Source: Cyanobium sp. N.Huapi 1H5
GTDB taxonomy: Bacteria > Cyanobacteriota > Cyanobacteriia > PCC-6307 > Cyanobiaceae
Length of the DNA: 64,000 nucleotides
Direction: 5' to 3'
NCBI RefSeq assembly: GCF_024345535.1
Contig: NZ_JAGQBH010000003.1
Coordinates: forward strand, 248,001-312,000
In this document: piece by piece, positions 39,409-47,623 of the stretch
Numbering within the stretch: position 1 is the stretch's first letter
How the letters are laid out: each line of letters opens with the position of its first letter
Position numbers and translations under genes: made by a program
Notes under the pieces: model-generated
What the model was told of the DNA's origin: nothing
What the model saw: only the letters and a program-made list of their open reading frames with translations
Databases searched by the model: none

Positions 39409-42324
39409 GTGACGGCAAGCCCGGCGTCCTACAAGGACACGCTCAACCTGCTGCAGACGCCCTTCGCGATGCGGGCCAACGCCCGGGTGCGGGAGCCGGA
39501 ACTGCAGGCCTTCTGGAAGGAGCACGATCTCTACGGACGGCTGAGCCGCGGCAACCCGGGCGCCCCCTTCACGCTCCACGACGGCCCGCCGTACGCCAAC
39601 GGCGCCCTGCACGTGGGCCATGCCCTCAACAAGATCCTCAAGGACATCATCAACAAGCACGCCCTGCTGCAGGGGCGGCGGGCCCGCTTCGTGCCGGGCT
39701 GGGACTGCCACGGCCTGCCGATCGAACTGAAGGTGCTGCAGGGCCTGGGCAGCGAGGAGCGGCGGCAGCTCACCCCCATCGACCTGCGGCGCCGGGCCCA
39801 CGCCTATGCCCTCGAGCAGGTGGAGGCCCAGAAGAGCGGCTTCCGGCGCTGGGGCATCTGGGCCGACTGGGATGAGCCCTACCTGACCCTGCAGAAGTCC
39901 TACGAGGCGGCCCAGATCGGCGTCTTCGGAAAGATGGTGCTGGCCGGCCACATCTACCGGGGCCTCAAGCCGGTGCACTGGAGCCCCAGCTCCCGCACCG
40001 CCCTGGCGGAGGCCGAGCTGGAGTACCCCGACGGCCACACCTCCCCCAGCGTCTACGTGGCCTTCCCGGTGGTGGAGCTGCCGGAACCGGTGGCCGGGCT
40101 GCTGGCGGCCGCCGGCATCGCCGGACCCACCGATGCGGCCCACCGGGAGCAGCTGTTCGTGGCCATCTGGACCACCACCCCCTGGACCCTGCCGGCCAAC
40201 CTGGCGGTGTCGGTGAATGGCCAGCTCGACTACGCCATCTGCCGCGACGGCACCACCAACGGCGGCACCCCCCGCTATCTGGTGGTGGCCTCCCAGCTGG
40301 TGGAGCAGCTGCGCACCAGCCTGGCGCGCCCGCTCGAACCCCTCCTCACCCTCAAGGGGGCCCAGCTGGAGGGGATCCAGTACCGCCATCCGCTGCTGGA
40401 TCGCACCAGCCCGGTGGTGATCGGCGGCGACTACATCACCACCGAGACCGGCACCGGCCTGGTGCACACGGCACCGGGCCACGGCGTCGACGACTTCCAC
40501 ACCGGCAACAAGTACGGCCTGCCGGTGCTCTGCCCGGTGGACGAGGCCGGCACCCTCACCGCCGAGGCGGGCCCCTTCGCCGGGCTCAACGTGCTCAAGG
40601 ACGCCAACCCGGCGATCATCACCGCCCTGCGGGATGCCGGGCTGCTGCTGGCCGAGCAGCGCTACGAGCATCGCTATCCCTACGACTGGCGCACCAAGAA
40701 GCCGACCATCTTCCGGGCCACCGAGCAGTGGTTCGCCTCCGTCGACGGCTTCCGCGCCCAGGCCCTGGAGGCGATCGCGGCGGTGGAGTGGCTGCCGGCC
40801 AGCGGCCGCAACCGCATCGAGGCGATGGTGCGCGACCGGGGCGACTGGTGCATCTCGCGCCAGCGTTCCTGGGGGGTGCCGATCCCGGTCTTCTATCACC
40901 GCGAGACGGGCGAGGTGCTGCTCAACGGCGACACCCTGGCCCACGCCGAGGCGCTGATCGCCGAGCACGGCGCCGATGTCTGGTGGGAGCGGGACGAGGC
41001 CGGCCTGCTGCCGCCCGCCTGGGCCGACCAGGCCGACCAGTGGCGCAAGGGCACCGACACCATGGATGTCTGGTTTGACTCGGGCTCCTCCTGGGCCGCC
41101 GTGCTGGAGGGCCGCGGGCTCGGCTGTCCCGCCGACCTTTATCTGGAGGGCTCCGACCAGCACCGCGGCTGGTTCCAGAGCAGCCTGCTCACCTCGGTGG
41201 CGGTGAACGGGACGGCCCCCTACCGCCGGGTGCTCACCCACGGCTTCACCCTCGATGAGAAGGGCCGCAAGATGAGCAAGTCCCTCGGCAACGTGGTCGA
41301 CCCCGTTGTGTTGGTGGAGGGGGGCAAGAACGAGAAGCAGGAGCCGCCCTACGGCGCCGACGTGCTGCGGCTGTGGGTGAGCTCGGTGGATTACTCCGCC
41401 GACGTGCCCCTGGGTCCGGGCATCCTCAAGCAGCTGGCGGACGTGTACCGCAAGGTGCGCAACACGGCCCGCTATCTGCTGGGCAACCTGCACGATTTCG
41501 TGCCGGCCGAGCATGCCGTGCCGATCACGGATCTCCCCCTGCTGGATCGCTGGATGCTGCAGCGCACCGCCAGCCTGATCGAGGAAGTGAGTGCCGATTT
41601 CGAGCGCTTCGAGTTCTACCGCTTCTTCCAGGCCCTGCAGAACTTCTGCGTGGTGGACCTGTCCAACGTCTACCTCGACATCGCCAAGGACCGCCTCTAT
41701 GTGAGTGCGGCCGGCGACTTCCGGCGCCGCAGCTGCCAGACGGTGCTGCACCTGGTGGTGGAGCGGCTGGCGGGGCTGATCGCGCCGGTGCTCTGCCACA
41801 TGGCCGAAGACATCTGGCAGAACCTGCCCTACCCGGTGGCCGAGGCCTCGGTGTTCGAGCGGGGCTGGCCCACGGTGCCGGACAGCTGGGCAGCACCGGA
41901 GCTGGCGGCGCCGATGCAGCGGATCCTGGAGCTGCGCGCCCAGGTGAACCGGGTGCTGGAGGGCTGCCGGGGCCGGGGGGAACTGGGCGCCTCCCTCGAG
42001 GCCCAGGTGCAGCTGGAGCTGGTGGAGGCTGCCCCCCTGCAGGAGGCCCTGGCCCTGGTGGAGGCCAGCCCCCACCCCGAGGTCGACAACCTGGCCGACT
42101 GGCTGCTGGTGTCGGCCCTGCGGGTCGGGGGGTCAGCGCCGGCGGAGCCCCTTCTGGCGGAGACCGAGGAGGAGGGGGTGCGGGTGCGCATCGCGCGGGC
42201 GGCGGGCCAGAAATGCGAGCGCTGCTGGCACCACGAGAGCGACATCGGCCAGCACCCGGACCATCCCACCCTGTGCGGGCGCTGCGTGGGGGTGCTGGAG
42301 CGCCAGGGGGCGGGGCCCGCCTGA
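39409..42324 (+). CDS. ileS: Isoleucyl-tRNA synthetase
   Basis: A 971-residue class I synthetase starting at GTG 39409. Landmarks are the HVGHA signature (HIGH) in GALHVGHALNKILKD, an editing domain (about 190-400) with TTTPWTLPANLA, KMSKSLGNVV (KMSKS), and a C-terminal zinc finger CERCWHHESDIGQHPDHPTLCGRC. The zinc-containing form without long C-terminal repeats is bacterial type I. It charges tRNA-Ile. Confidence 0.98.
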   Translation: MTASPASYKDTLNLLQTPFAMRANARVREPELQAFWKEHDLYGRLSRGNPGAPFTLHDGPPYANGALHVGHALNKILKDIINKHALLQGRRARFVPGWDCHGLPIELKVLQGLGSEERRQLTPIDLRRRAHAYALEQVEAQKSGFRRWGIWADWDEPYLTLQKSYEAAQIGVFGKMVLAGHIYRGLKPVHWSPSSRTALAEAELEYPDGHTSPSVYVAFPVVELPEPVAGLLAAAGIAGPTDAAHREQLFVAIWTTTPWTLPANLAVSVNGQLDYAICRDGTTNGGTPRYLVVASQLVEQLRTSLARPLEPLLTLKGAQLEGIQYRHPLLDRTSPVVIGGDYITTETGTGLVHTAPGHGVDDFHTGNKYGLPVLCPVDEAGTLTAEAGPFAGLNVLKDANPAIITALRDAGLLLAEQRYEHRYPYDWRTKKPTIFRATEQWFASVDGFRAQALEAIAAVEWLPASGRNRIEAMVRDRGDWCISRQRSWGVPIPVFYHRETGEVLLNGDTLAHAEALIAEHGADVWWERDEAGLLPPAWADQADQWRKGTDTMDVWFDSGSSWAAVLEGRGLGCPADLYLEGSDQHRGWFQSSLLTSVAVNGTAPYRRVLTHGFTLDEKGRKMSKSLGNVVDPVVLVEGGKNEKQEPPYGADVLRLWVSSVDYSADVPLGPGILKQLADVYRKVRNTARYLLGNLHDFVPAEHAVPITDLPLLDRWMLQRTASLIEEVSADFERFEFYRFFQALQNFCVVDLSNVYLDIAKDRLYVSAAGDFRRRSCQTVLHLVVERLAGLIAPVLCHMAEDIWQNLPYPVAEASVFERGWPTVPDSWAAPELAAPMQRILELRAQVNRVLEGCRGRGELGASLEAQVQLELVEAAPLQEALALVEASPHPEVDNLADWLLVSALRVGGSAPAEPLLAETEEEGVRVRIARAAGQKCERCWHHESDIGQHPDHPTLCGRCVGVLERQGAGPA

Positions 42325-42339
42325 TCCGTCGGGATCGGG

Positions 42340-44148
42340 TCAGACCAGCCCGAAGGGACTGAGGGCCTTTCTGGCCGCGATCTTCAGCGGCAGGGGAATG
42401 CCCCGTCTGGGGAGCTTCCGCACGACACGGGCCGCCAGCCGGCGGGACCGCGTGGCCAGCGAATGGGACTCCAGCAGGGGATAGGGCGAGCGCTCCCGCA
42501 GCAGCTCGATCAGCCAGGCCTCCGCCGACGGATCCTGGGAACCCGGCGCCAGGGCCGCCTCCGCCAGGCGGATGCGCTCGGCAAACTCCGCCACCATGGC
42601 CTGGTAGCCGCAGGCCTCGGCGACGGGCCCGTGGGAGGCATGAACCCGGGCGAAGTGCTTGAGCGACTTGCGCTCCAGCAGGGCGGCGTGGTCAAGGAGA
42701 TCCTCGATGTCGTTGGCGATCCGCACGACGCTGGCCTGGGCGCTGACGATCGGCAGTTCCTCGATCGGCAGCGGGGGAGCCTGGCGATCGGCGGGGCCTG
42801 CGGCACTGGCCGCGCCGTAGGCGTGGGCGATCGCCTCCACCTTGCGGCCCACCAGTTCCCGCAGCAGGGCCCGGTTCCGCTCGGTGGGGGCCAGATGGCG
42901 GCCGGAGCTGGTGTTGGCCATGTAGGCGGCATGCAGCAGGGACGCCTTGACTAGATCGAAGGGAGCGCCGTGCACGACCAGGACACTGGCGGTCCGGACG
43001 ACATGCTCCTGGAAGGTTTTCTTGGAGCCCCGGAAGGAACCGCCGTGCAGCTCGGCGGCCACATCGAACACCCGGTTCAGCTCAGCGATCTCCTTGCGGG
43101 AGTGGCCCTGGGCCAGGCATTGCCGCACCAGCAGAGGGAAGGAGTGCACGTAGGGATGGGCGTGGTTGTCCACGACCTCGGCCACGGCGGCAGCGGGCGC
43201 CACGGGGCGGGGATGGACCAGCTCCATGCTGCCGATCTGGCGGTTGAGGAAGGAGGTCATGCTCTGGAGGGAGCGCAGCTTCCACTTGCTGGAGAGGTAG
43301 GCCACGTCCCGGGCTGCCACCTCATGGCTCCAGCGCCTGTGGAAGGGCTCGATGTCACAGAGCCAGTAGGGGGATTGGGCGTTGGCATAGACATAGCTGA
43401 CAACGGACTTGGGCTCAAAGATGACCCGGTAGTTCGCCTGCCTGGCCACCATGGCGATATCGATGTGCTCATTCACCTGGAGGTAGGCCTCATCGAGGGG
43501 GCCCACCTCCTGGAGCATCTTCATGCTGAGCAGCATGCAATGAAACTCGCCGAAATCGGAGTCTCCGCCCTTCAGCGTGCCGACGATGCGGGAGGCTGGG
43601 GCATTGGCGAAGAGGTGTTCTTCGTTGTATTCGATCTGGCCATTTTTCTCCGAGAGATGGTTCTTGCCGCCGGCCATGTGGATGCGATCCTCCGACAACT
43701 CACCCATCAGGTAGAGGGGGAAGACGATGCCTGCTCCGGTTCGCTCCGCCGTGGCCACCAGGGTCTCGATCCAGCCCCTGGTGACGAGCACGTCATTGTC
43801 GATGAAACAGACATATTTAGTGTTGACAACCTGCAGCGCCTGGTTGCGCAGCTGATTGGGGGTGCCGGAACCGGCCGTGAACAGCGTCAGGTCGCCGCGG
43901 GCCTCGGCCGCTTCCAGCTCCCTGCGCACCGAGGGCGGGGACTGGCTGTCGTGGTAGTGGAGGGCGAAGGGGTAATCCCGGTGCTCCAGGATCGAGCGCA
44001 GGGAGCGGGAGGCAAAGCTGTGGCGCTCGCGGAACACCACGACGACCGTGACCAGGGGGAGCACCGGGGAGCCGCCCGGGCTCTCGCGTTCGTGGCCGTC
44101 GCGTAAGTGGCCATTGCGTACGTCTGGGCGGCGTACGGGGGCGTTCAT
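42340..44148 (-). CDS. Glycosyltransferase family 2 with C-terminal HD-like (DUF6817-type) domain
   Basis: A 602-residue two-domain protein. Residues about 30-270 form a GT-A family 2 domain: LVTVVVVFRERHSFASRSLRSIL, then NTKYVCFIDNDVLVTRGWIETL with a DND metal motif, and the acceptor helix region DFGEFHCMLLSMKML. The C-terminal part (about 340-520) contains VFDVAAELHGGSFRGSKKTFQEHVVRTASVLVVHGAPFDLVKASLLHAAYM, reminiscent of the DUF6817/HD-like fold, with His residues but no clear HD pair. It starts 99 nt from the divergent GT25 gene. A surface-glycan role is inferred. Confidence 0.78.
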   Translation of the reverse strand: MNAPVRRPDVRNGHLRDGHERESPGGSPVLPLVTVVVVFRERHSFASRSLRSILEHRDYPFALHYHDSQSPPSVRRELEAAEARGDLTLFTAGSGTPNQLRNQALQVVNTKYVCFIDNDVLVTRGWIETLVATAERTGAGIVFPLYLMGELSEDRIHMAGGKNHLSEKNGQIEYNEEHLFANAPASRIVGTLKGGDSDFGEFHCMLLSMKMLQEVGPLDEAYLQVNEHIDIAMVARQANYRVIFEPKSVVSYVYANAQSPYWLCDIEPFHRRWSHEVAARDVAYLSSKWKLRSLQSMTSFLNRQIGSMELVHPRPVAPAAAVAEVVDNHAHPYVHSFPLLVRQCLAQGHSRKEIAELNRVFDVAAELHGGSFRGSKKTFQEHVVRTASVLVVHGAPFDLVKASLLHAAYMANTSSGRHLAPTERNRALLRELVGRKVEAIAHAYGAASAAGPADRQAPPLPIEELPIVSAQASVVRIANDIEDLLDHAALLERKSLKHFARVHASHGPVAEACGYQAMVAEFAERIRLAEAALAPGSQDPSAEAWLIELLRERSPYPLLESHSLATRSRRLAARVVRKLPRRGIPLPLKIAARKALSPFGLV

Positions 44149-44247
44149 CCGTTGCCTATCGAAAACCGGATGGCGATGATAACATGAGTTTTATTGATGC
44201 ATTCCCGCGTGCCGAATCCCGTGCCTGATTCCACGCGGTCTTGATGC

Positions 44248-45087
44248 ATGGCCAAACTCTCCTGGCAGGACTTACTGAACGCGCCGGCCTTTTTGATCAA
44301 TCTCGATCGCCGGCCGGATCGGTGGGAGAGCAGCCGCAGCCAACTCGAATGGGCAGGATTCACAGACATTCATCGCTGGTCGGCATTTGATGGGGCCACA
44401 GGAAACGTCAGGGAGAGTCTGCGACAGTTTGGCATCGATCAACTGGCGGATCGCGAACACTTTCTCAGCCAGCCTGGCTCCCAGGGCTGCGCCGTTTCGC
44501 ATCTGACGCTGCTCCAGCACATCATCGACCAGGGGTATTCACGGGCCTGCATCTTCGAAGATGACATCCGCTTCTCCCGGTCGTGGCATCAGTTGGCGCC
44601 AGGGTTCCTGAGGCAAACCCCCCAAAACTTCGATCTGCTCTTCCTGGGGTCCCAGATTCAATACGACTTCCTGCCGCGTCTGCATCCAGCCCGGCGGTTG
44701 AATCGATCCCGAACACTCACACAGCTGAGCCAGAACGCCTGGCCCTGGCCCTCCCATCGGCTGGGCGATGTGGTGCAGGGGCCGCTCTATTGCATGCACG
44801 CCTTCAGCATCACGCGGAAGGGCTGCCAGGAGCTGCTGAAGTTTCTGACCACCCAGCGCATCGGCCTCTACATCCCGGATTGCATGATTCACGACGCCAT
44901 GGCCGGGCGACGCCATGTCTCGCGGTTCCCGCTGCGCTGGTATGCCTGGAACGGCCATCGCCTCCCTGCCCTTGTCGAGGAACGGGGCACGAATCCCCAC
45001 TGGATCAGGCGGAACTGCGGCCTGGTGTATCAGGAGGAAAGCTTCGGCACGGACATTCAACCGCGCCCGGAACCAGCACCGGCCTGA
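44248..45087 (+). CDS. Glycosyltransferase family 25 protein
   Basis: A 279-residue protein with the GT25 (LPS glycosyltransferase) pattern: FLINLDRRPDRWESSRSQL near the N-terminus, GCAVSHLTLLQHI, and ACIFEDDIRFS with the DxD-type motif. The HAFSITRKGCQELLKFL segment follows. The sequence is less GC-biased than the core genome. It is divergent from the GT2 gene, suggesting a small glycan-modification locus; the last 83 nt overlap the convergent membrane-protein gene. Confidence 0.82.
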   Translation: MAKLSWQDLLNAPAFLINLDRRPDRWESSRSQLEWAGFTDIHRWSAFDGATGNVRESLRQFGIDQLADREHFLSQPGSQGCAVSHLTLLQHIIDQGYSRACIFEDDIRFSRSWHQLAPGFLRQTPQNFDLLFLGSQIQYDFLPRLHPARRLNRSRTLTQLSQNAWPWPSHRLGDVVQGPLYCMHAFSITRKGCQELLKFLTTQRIGLYIPDCMIHDAMAGRRHVSRFPLRWYAWNGHRLPALVEERGTNPHWIRRNCGLVYQEESFGTDIQPRPEPAPA

Positions 45088-45793
45088 GGGCGCCCTGGGC
45101 AGGCTTGGGCCGTTCACCGAAGGGGAGCAGGCGAGCGCCGAGGCTGAAGGCCCCCGCCAGCAGGCCGGCCAGGGCGACCGTCACACTCCACAGCTGGACC
45201 GGCCGTAGGGCACCGACCAGCTCAAGCACGGAGAGTTCGGCGGGGTTCAGGCCCCGCAGCGGTGGCGGCGGCGGTGCCGGAGAGACGGAGCCAGCCTCCG
45301 GCTGGAAGACCAGCACCTTCTCCTTCCAGTCGGCGAGCACGCCGTTGAACTCGTTGGAGCCCAGCGCCATCGCCTCCAGCGGCACGGTCTGCACGTACCA
45401 GTCGTAACCGGGCTCCAGCAATCCCTCCGCCTTGAGGCCGGCTTCGACGATGACCAGCAGCGGCAGGTGCTTGGTGTAGGCCATCGCCGCTTCGATGTGG
45501 TTCCACGGCGTCGGCAGCCTGATATCGGCCAGATTCACCTGGCGCGGACCGCCGCGCTTATCGAGACCGGAGGGGAAGTAGCTGCGCTCCAGGGCGATCA
45601 CGACGATGCCGGAGCACTTCTCCATCAGTTCGGTGATGGCCTTCAGCGGTGCATCGGCGCTGAAGGTGTTGCGGCCGACGGTCTTGGGGATCAGGGACTC
45701 ACTGCGCAGGCGATCCTCGATCGATCGCACGAAGGATTCCTGCTCCGCCGTGGCGGTGGCCCCCACACTCACGAAGACGAGTTTCTCCTCCAT
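45005..45793 (-). CDS. TIR/nucleoside-deoxyribosyltransferase-like domain with C-terminal membrane anchor
   Basis: A 262-residue protein, not a named family to me. Residues 1-165 look like a Rossmann-like domain: KLVFVSVGATATAEQESFV strand-helix, a GIVVIALERSYFP strand, then PTPWNHIEAAMAYTKHLPLLVIVEAG, in which E101 after WNHI sits where TIR-like and deoxyribosyltransferase-like enzymes have their catalytic Glu. A proline run (about 172-180) links to one transmembrane helix (about 202-222) and a short tail. Such membrane-anchored domains occur among bacterial stress or defence effectors; the function here is inferred only. The 3' end overlaps the GT25 gene. Confidence 0.55.
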   Translation of the reverse strand: MEEKLVFVSVGATATAEQESFVRSIEDRLRSESLIPKTVGRNTFSADAPLKAITELMEKCSGIVVIALERSYFPSGLDKRGGPRQVNLADIRLPTPWNHIEAAMAYTKHLPLLVIVEAGLKAEGLLEPGYDWYVQTVPLEAMALGSNEFNGVLADWKEKVLVFQPEAGSVSPAPPPPPLRGLNPAELSVLELVGALRPVQLWSVTVALAGLLAGAFSLGARLLPFGERPKPAQGALRPVLVPGAVECPCRSFPPDTPGRSSA

Positions 45794-45880
45794 CCCGCGC
45801 CAGGTATCCGTGGGCGGAGCCTACCGATTCCCCCGCCGGCGCGCTCGCAGCAACTGATCGGCAGCGGGGGCCGCGCAGCC

Positions 45881-46372
45881 TCAGAGGCCGAGGTCGGACA
45901 GGCCGGGGTGATCGTCGGGGCGGCGACCGAGGGGCCAGTGGTACTTCCGCTCGCTCTCCTTGATGGGCAGGTCGTTGATGCTGGCGATGCGGGTGTGCAT
46001 GAACCCCTGGGCATCGAACTCCCAGTTTTCGTTGCCGTAGGCTCGGAACCACTGGCCGGAATCGTCGTGCCATTCGTAGGCGAAACGCACGGCGATGCGA
46101 TTGCCGTGAAAGGCCCAGAGTTCCTTGATCAGGCGGTAGTCGAGCTCCTTGGCCCATTTACGGGCCAGAAACTGCTGGATGGCCTCGCGGCCACTGACAA
46201 ACTCGGCCCGATTGCGCCAGACGCTGTCCGGGCTGTAGGCCAGCGCCACCCGTTCCGGATCACGGCCGTTCCAGGCATCCTCGGCCATTCGCACTTTCTT
46301 CGCCGCCGATTCGGCATCGAAGGGGGGAAAGGGGGGCCTGGGGGCTTCCGGAGCGGTCACTGGAGCGGTCAT
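45881..46372 (-). CDS. DUF1348 / SnoaL-like (NTF2 fold) protein
   Basis: ATG 46372 gives 163 residues. The segment [51 protein letters not shown] is the DUF1348 pattern, followed by [25 protein letters not shown] and [14 protein letters not shown]. The fold is the cone-shaped NTF2/SnoaL type; members have no established reaction. Widely spread among bacteria, often as a single gene, as here. Confidence 0.88.
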   Translation of the reverse strand: MTAPVTAPEAPRPPFPPFDAESAAKKVRMAEDAWNGRDPERVALAYSPDSVWRNRAEFVSGREAIQQFLARKWAKELDYRLIKELWAFHGNRIAVRFAYEWHDDSGQWFRAYGNENWEFDAQGFMHTRIASINDLPIKESERKYHWPLGRRPDDHPGLSDLGL

Positions 46373-46406
46373 CGGAGCAGCGATTCCACAGCGTGGACAG
46401 GCTAAT

Positions 46407-46775
46407 TCAGAAGGGAATGGTGTAGGTGTTTCCCCGCTCGCTGCGCACCAGGAGGGACGAGGAGGTCTGCCGGTAGGCGGCCAGGGTGGTGCGGCCATTG
46501 CTGGGCTCGGTGATCAGCAACTTGCCGCATTCCTCCTGATCCCCCTGGCCGCAGGTCCAGGGCTCGCCCACCTTTTCCATCTCGATCTGCTTGCCGTCGG
46601 AGCGGAAGGTGACCGTGAACGCGGTGGAGCCACCCGCGACCAGGCAGGCTTCGGGGCGGCCATTGAAGCTGCAGGTCTGCCAGGCGGCCTGGGCGTGGGC
46701 CTCGGGGATGGCCGGGAGAGCCAGGGCGACGCCGGCGGCGGCGAGGGTGCACAGGGCCGCCAGGGGGGAACGCAT
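46407..46775 (-). CDS. Small exported hypothetical protein (122 aa)
   Basis: A 122-residue protein with a clear signal peptide ([28 protein letters not shown]). The mature part is about 94 residues with four cysteines (TCSF, EACL, WTCG, EECG), probably two disulfides, and beta-strand-like segments. I do not recognise the family. It lies 34 nt upstream of the DUF1348 gene on the same strand. Periplasmic or secreted location is inferred from the signal sequence. Confidence 0.6.
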   Translation of the reverse strand: MRSPLAALCTLAAAGVALALPAIPEAHAQAAWQTCSFNGRPEACLVAGGSTAFTVTFRSDGKQIEMEKVGEPWTCGQGDQEECGKLLITEPSNGRTTLAAYRQTSSSLLVRSERGNTYTIPF

Positions 46776-46851
46776 GGGCGGGGTGGGCGCCGGGTGGATC
46801 CACTCTCGTCCCCGCGGTGCCCAGGGCTATCCCCATTGATGCGGAAGCATG

Positions 46852-47033
46852 TCACCGCTCAAGGCGACCTGCACGCAGGATGTCGACCAAGACATCCAGG
46901 ACCTCAGACATTTTTACAGGATTCAGCCGGCCGGCCACTCCAGAAATGATGAGGCCGGCCTGCGCTTGGCTTGCGACAGGTCGGAATAGGGGAAGAGGAT
47001 GAGTACGACGTCCCCTATTGCAGGTGGTCCCAT
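46852..47033 (-). pseudogene. Decayed PemK/MazF-family toxin gene
   Basis: ATG 47033, inside the end of the antitoxin gene, opens MGPPAIGDVVLILFPYSDLS then QAKRRPA, which matches the N-terminus of MazF/PemK RNase toxins (GDVV...PF..SDLS..KRRPA). The frame then hits a stop at 46923. In another frame the text continues IISGVAGRLN and PVKMSEVLDVLVDILR to a stop at 46852, resembling the far C-terminal helix of the same family. About 50-60 central codons, including most of the active region, are gone. The toxin is thus inactivated by an internal deletion plus frameshift. Confidence 0.7.
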
Positions 47034-47224
47034 GCAGCTTCCTCTTCTGGGTTCAGCCAGGCGGCCGCTAGAGCCGTTTCGCTCAAGACAACTCCGTTGA
47101 TAACAGGGTCAGGGTCGTCACCGGGAACGGAAACGAACACCTTCGCCCCAGCCTTCAGATGGACAGGGCTCTGGATCCTGATACGTCCATCTTTATCAAC
47201 AACAGCTTCATATTTGTATTCCAT
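47015..47224 (-). CDS. Orphan antitoxin of a PemK/MazF-type system
   Basis: A 69-residue protein, MEYKYEAVVDKDGRIRIQSP then VHLKAGAKVFVSVPGDDPDP, ending LNPEEEAAWDHLQ. An N-terminal AbrB-like swapped-hairpin segment and the C-terminal WLxPEEExAWxHLQ element are characteristic of antitoxins I know from cyanobacterial PemK/MazF pairs. The toxin start overlaps its last 19 nt, but the toxin itself is degenerate. The antitoxin frame is intact, so it may be recently orphaned or retained as a regulator. AT content is higher than in the core genes. Confidence 0.75.
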   Translation of the reverse strand: MEYKYEAVVDKDGRIRIQSPVHLKAGAKVFVSVPGDDPDPVINGVVLSETALAAAWLNPEEEAAWDHLQ

Positions 47225-47375
47225 CGAGATGGGCCGGTGGGCCTACGACAGCAGTGATTCAGCATAGCTCGAATGATGCCGTCTTGAAAGCAAGCTCGAA
47301 AACTGCTTGTACGATGGGCGGACGCCATGCAACAACTGGGCATACAACGTTGCTCGCCTCCCGGGGGTGGTGGGG
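47225..47375. other. Intergenic accessory DNA without a recognised gene
   Basis: Together with 47376-47623 this is a 399-bp gap upstream of the GT4 operon. Short frames exist on both strands but none reads like a protein, apart from the DUF2817-like fragment described separately. It probably contains the GT4 operon promoter; no convincing hexamers were found. Confidence 0.4.
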
Positions 47376-47438
47376 GCAATCGGGCACGGCGTACAGCCAT
47401 GCATCGGCACGCAGGACTGCCAGCACCCCATCGGTCGA
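47376..47438 (-). pseudogene. Degenerate fragment of the DUF2817 gene (left copy)
   Basis: These 63 bp match 51960-52022 inside the intact DUF2817 gene at about 52 of 63 positions, without gaps, in the same orientation. Translated on the minus strand it reads GVLAVLRADAWLYAVPD, the counterpart of QVLAALRADAWLHAVPD. Similarity fades on both sides. It is a remnant of a partial duplication. Confidence 0.75.
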
Positions 47439-47623
47439 GGCTGGATTAGACACACGGACGGTGAGGATCATGGCGAGCTCCGTGGCAGTCGGTTACAGTC
47501 TTCCGGAAGCGTGCATCATCGTCTTCAGGCCCTCCTGCTTGCTCCGCATGGGATCGATGGCAGAAGCCCATCCACCATCCGCCGGGCGACATCCAGATCC
47601 AACGGACCGCCTGGCTTGAGAGC

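Noticed and set aside
46817-47002. Plus-strand 61-codon frame
   Set aside because: It lies opposite the toxin pseudogene and shows no protein-like features; the minus-strand reading explains the sequence.
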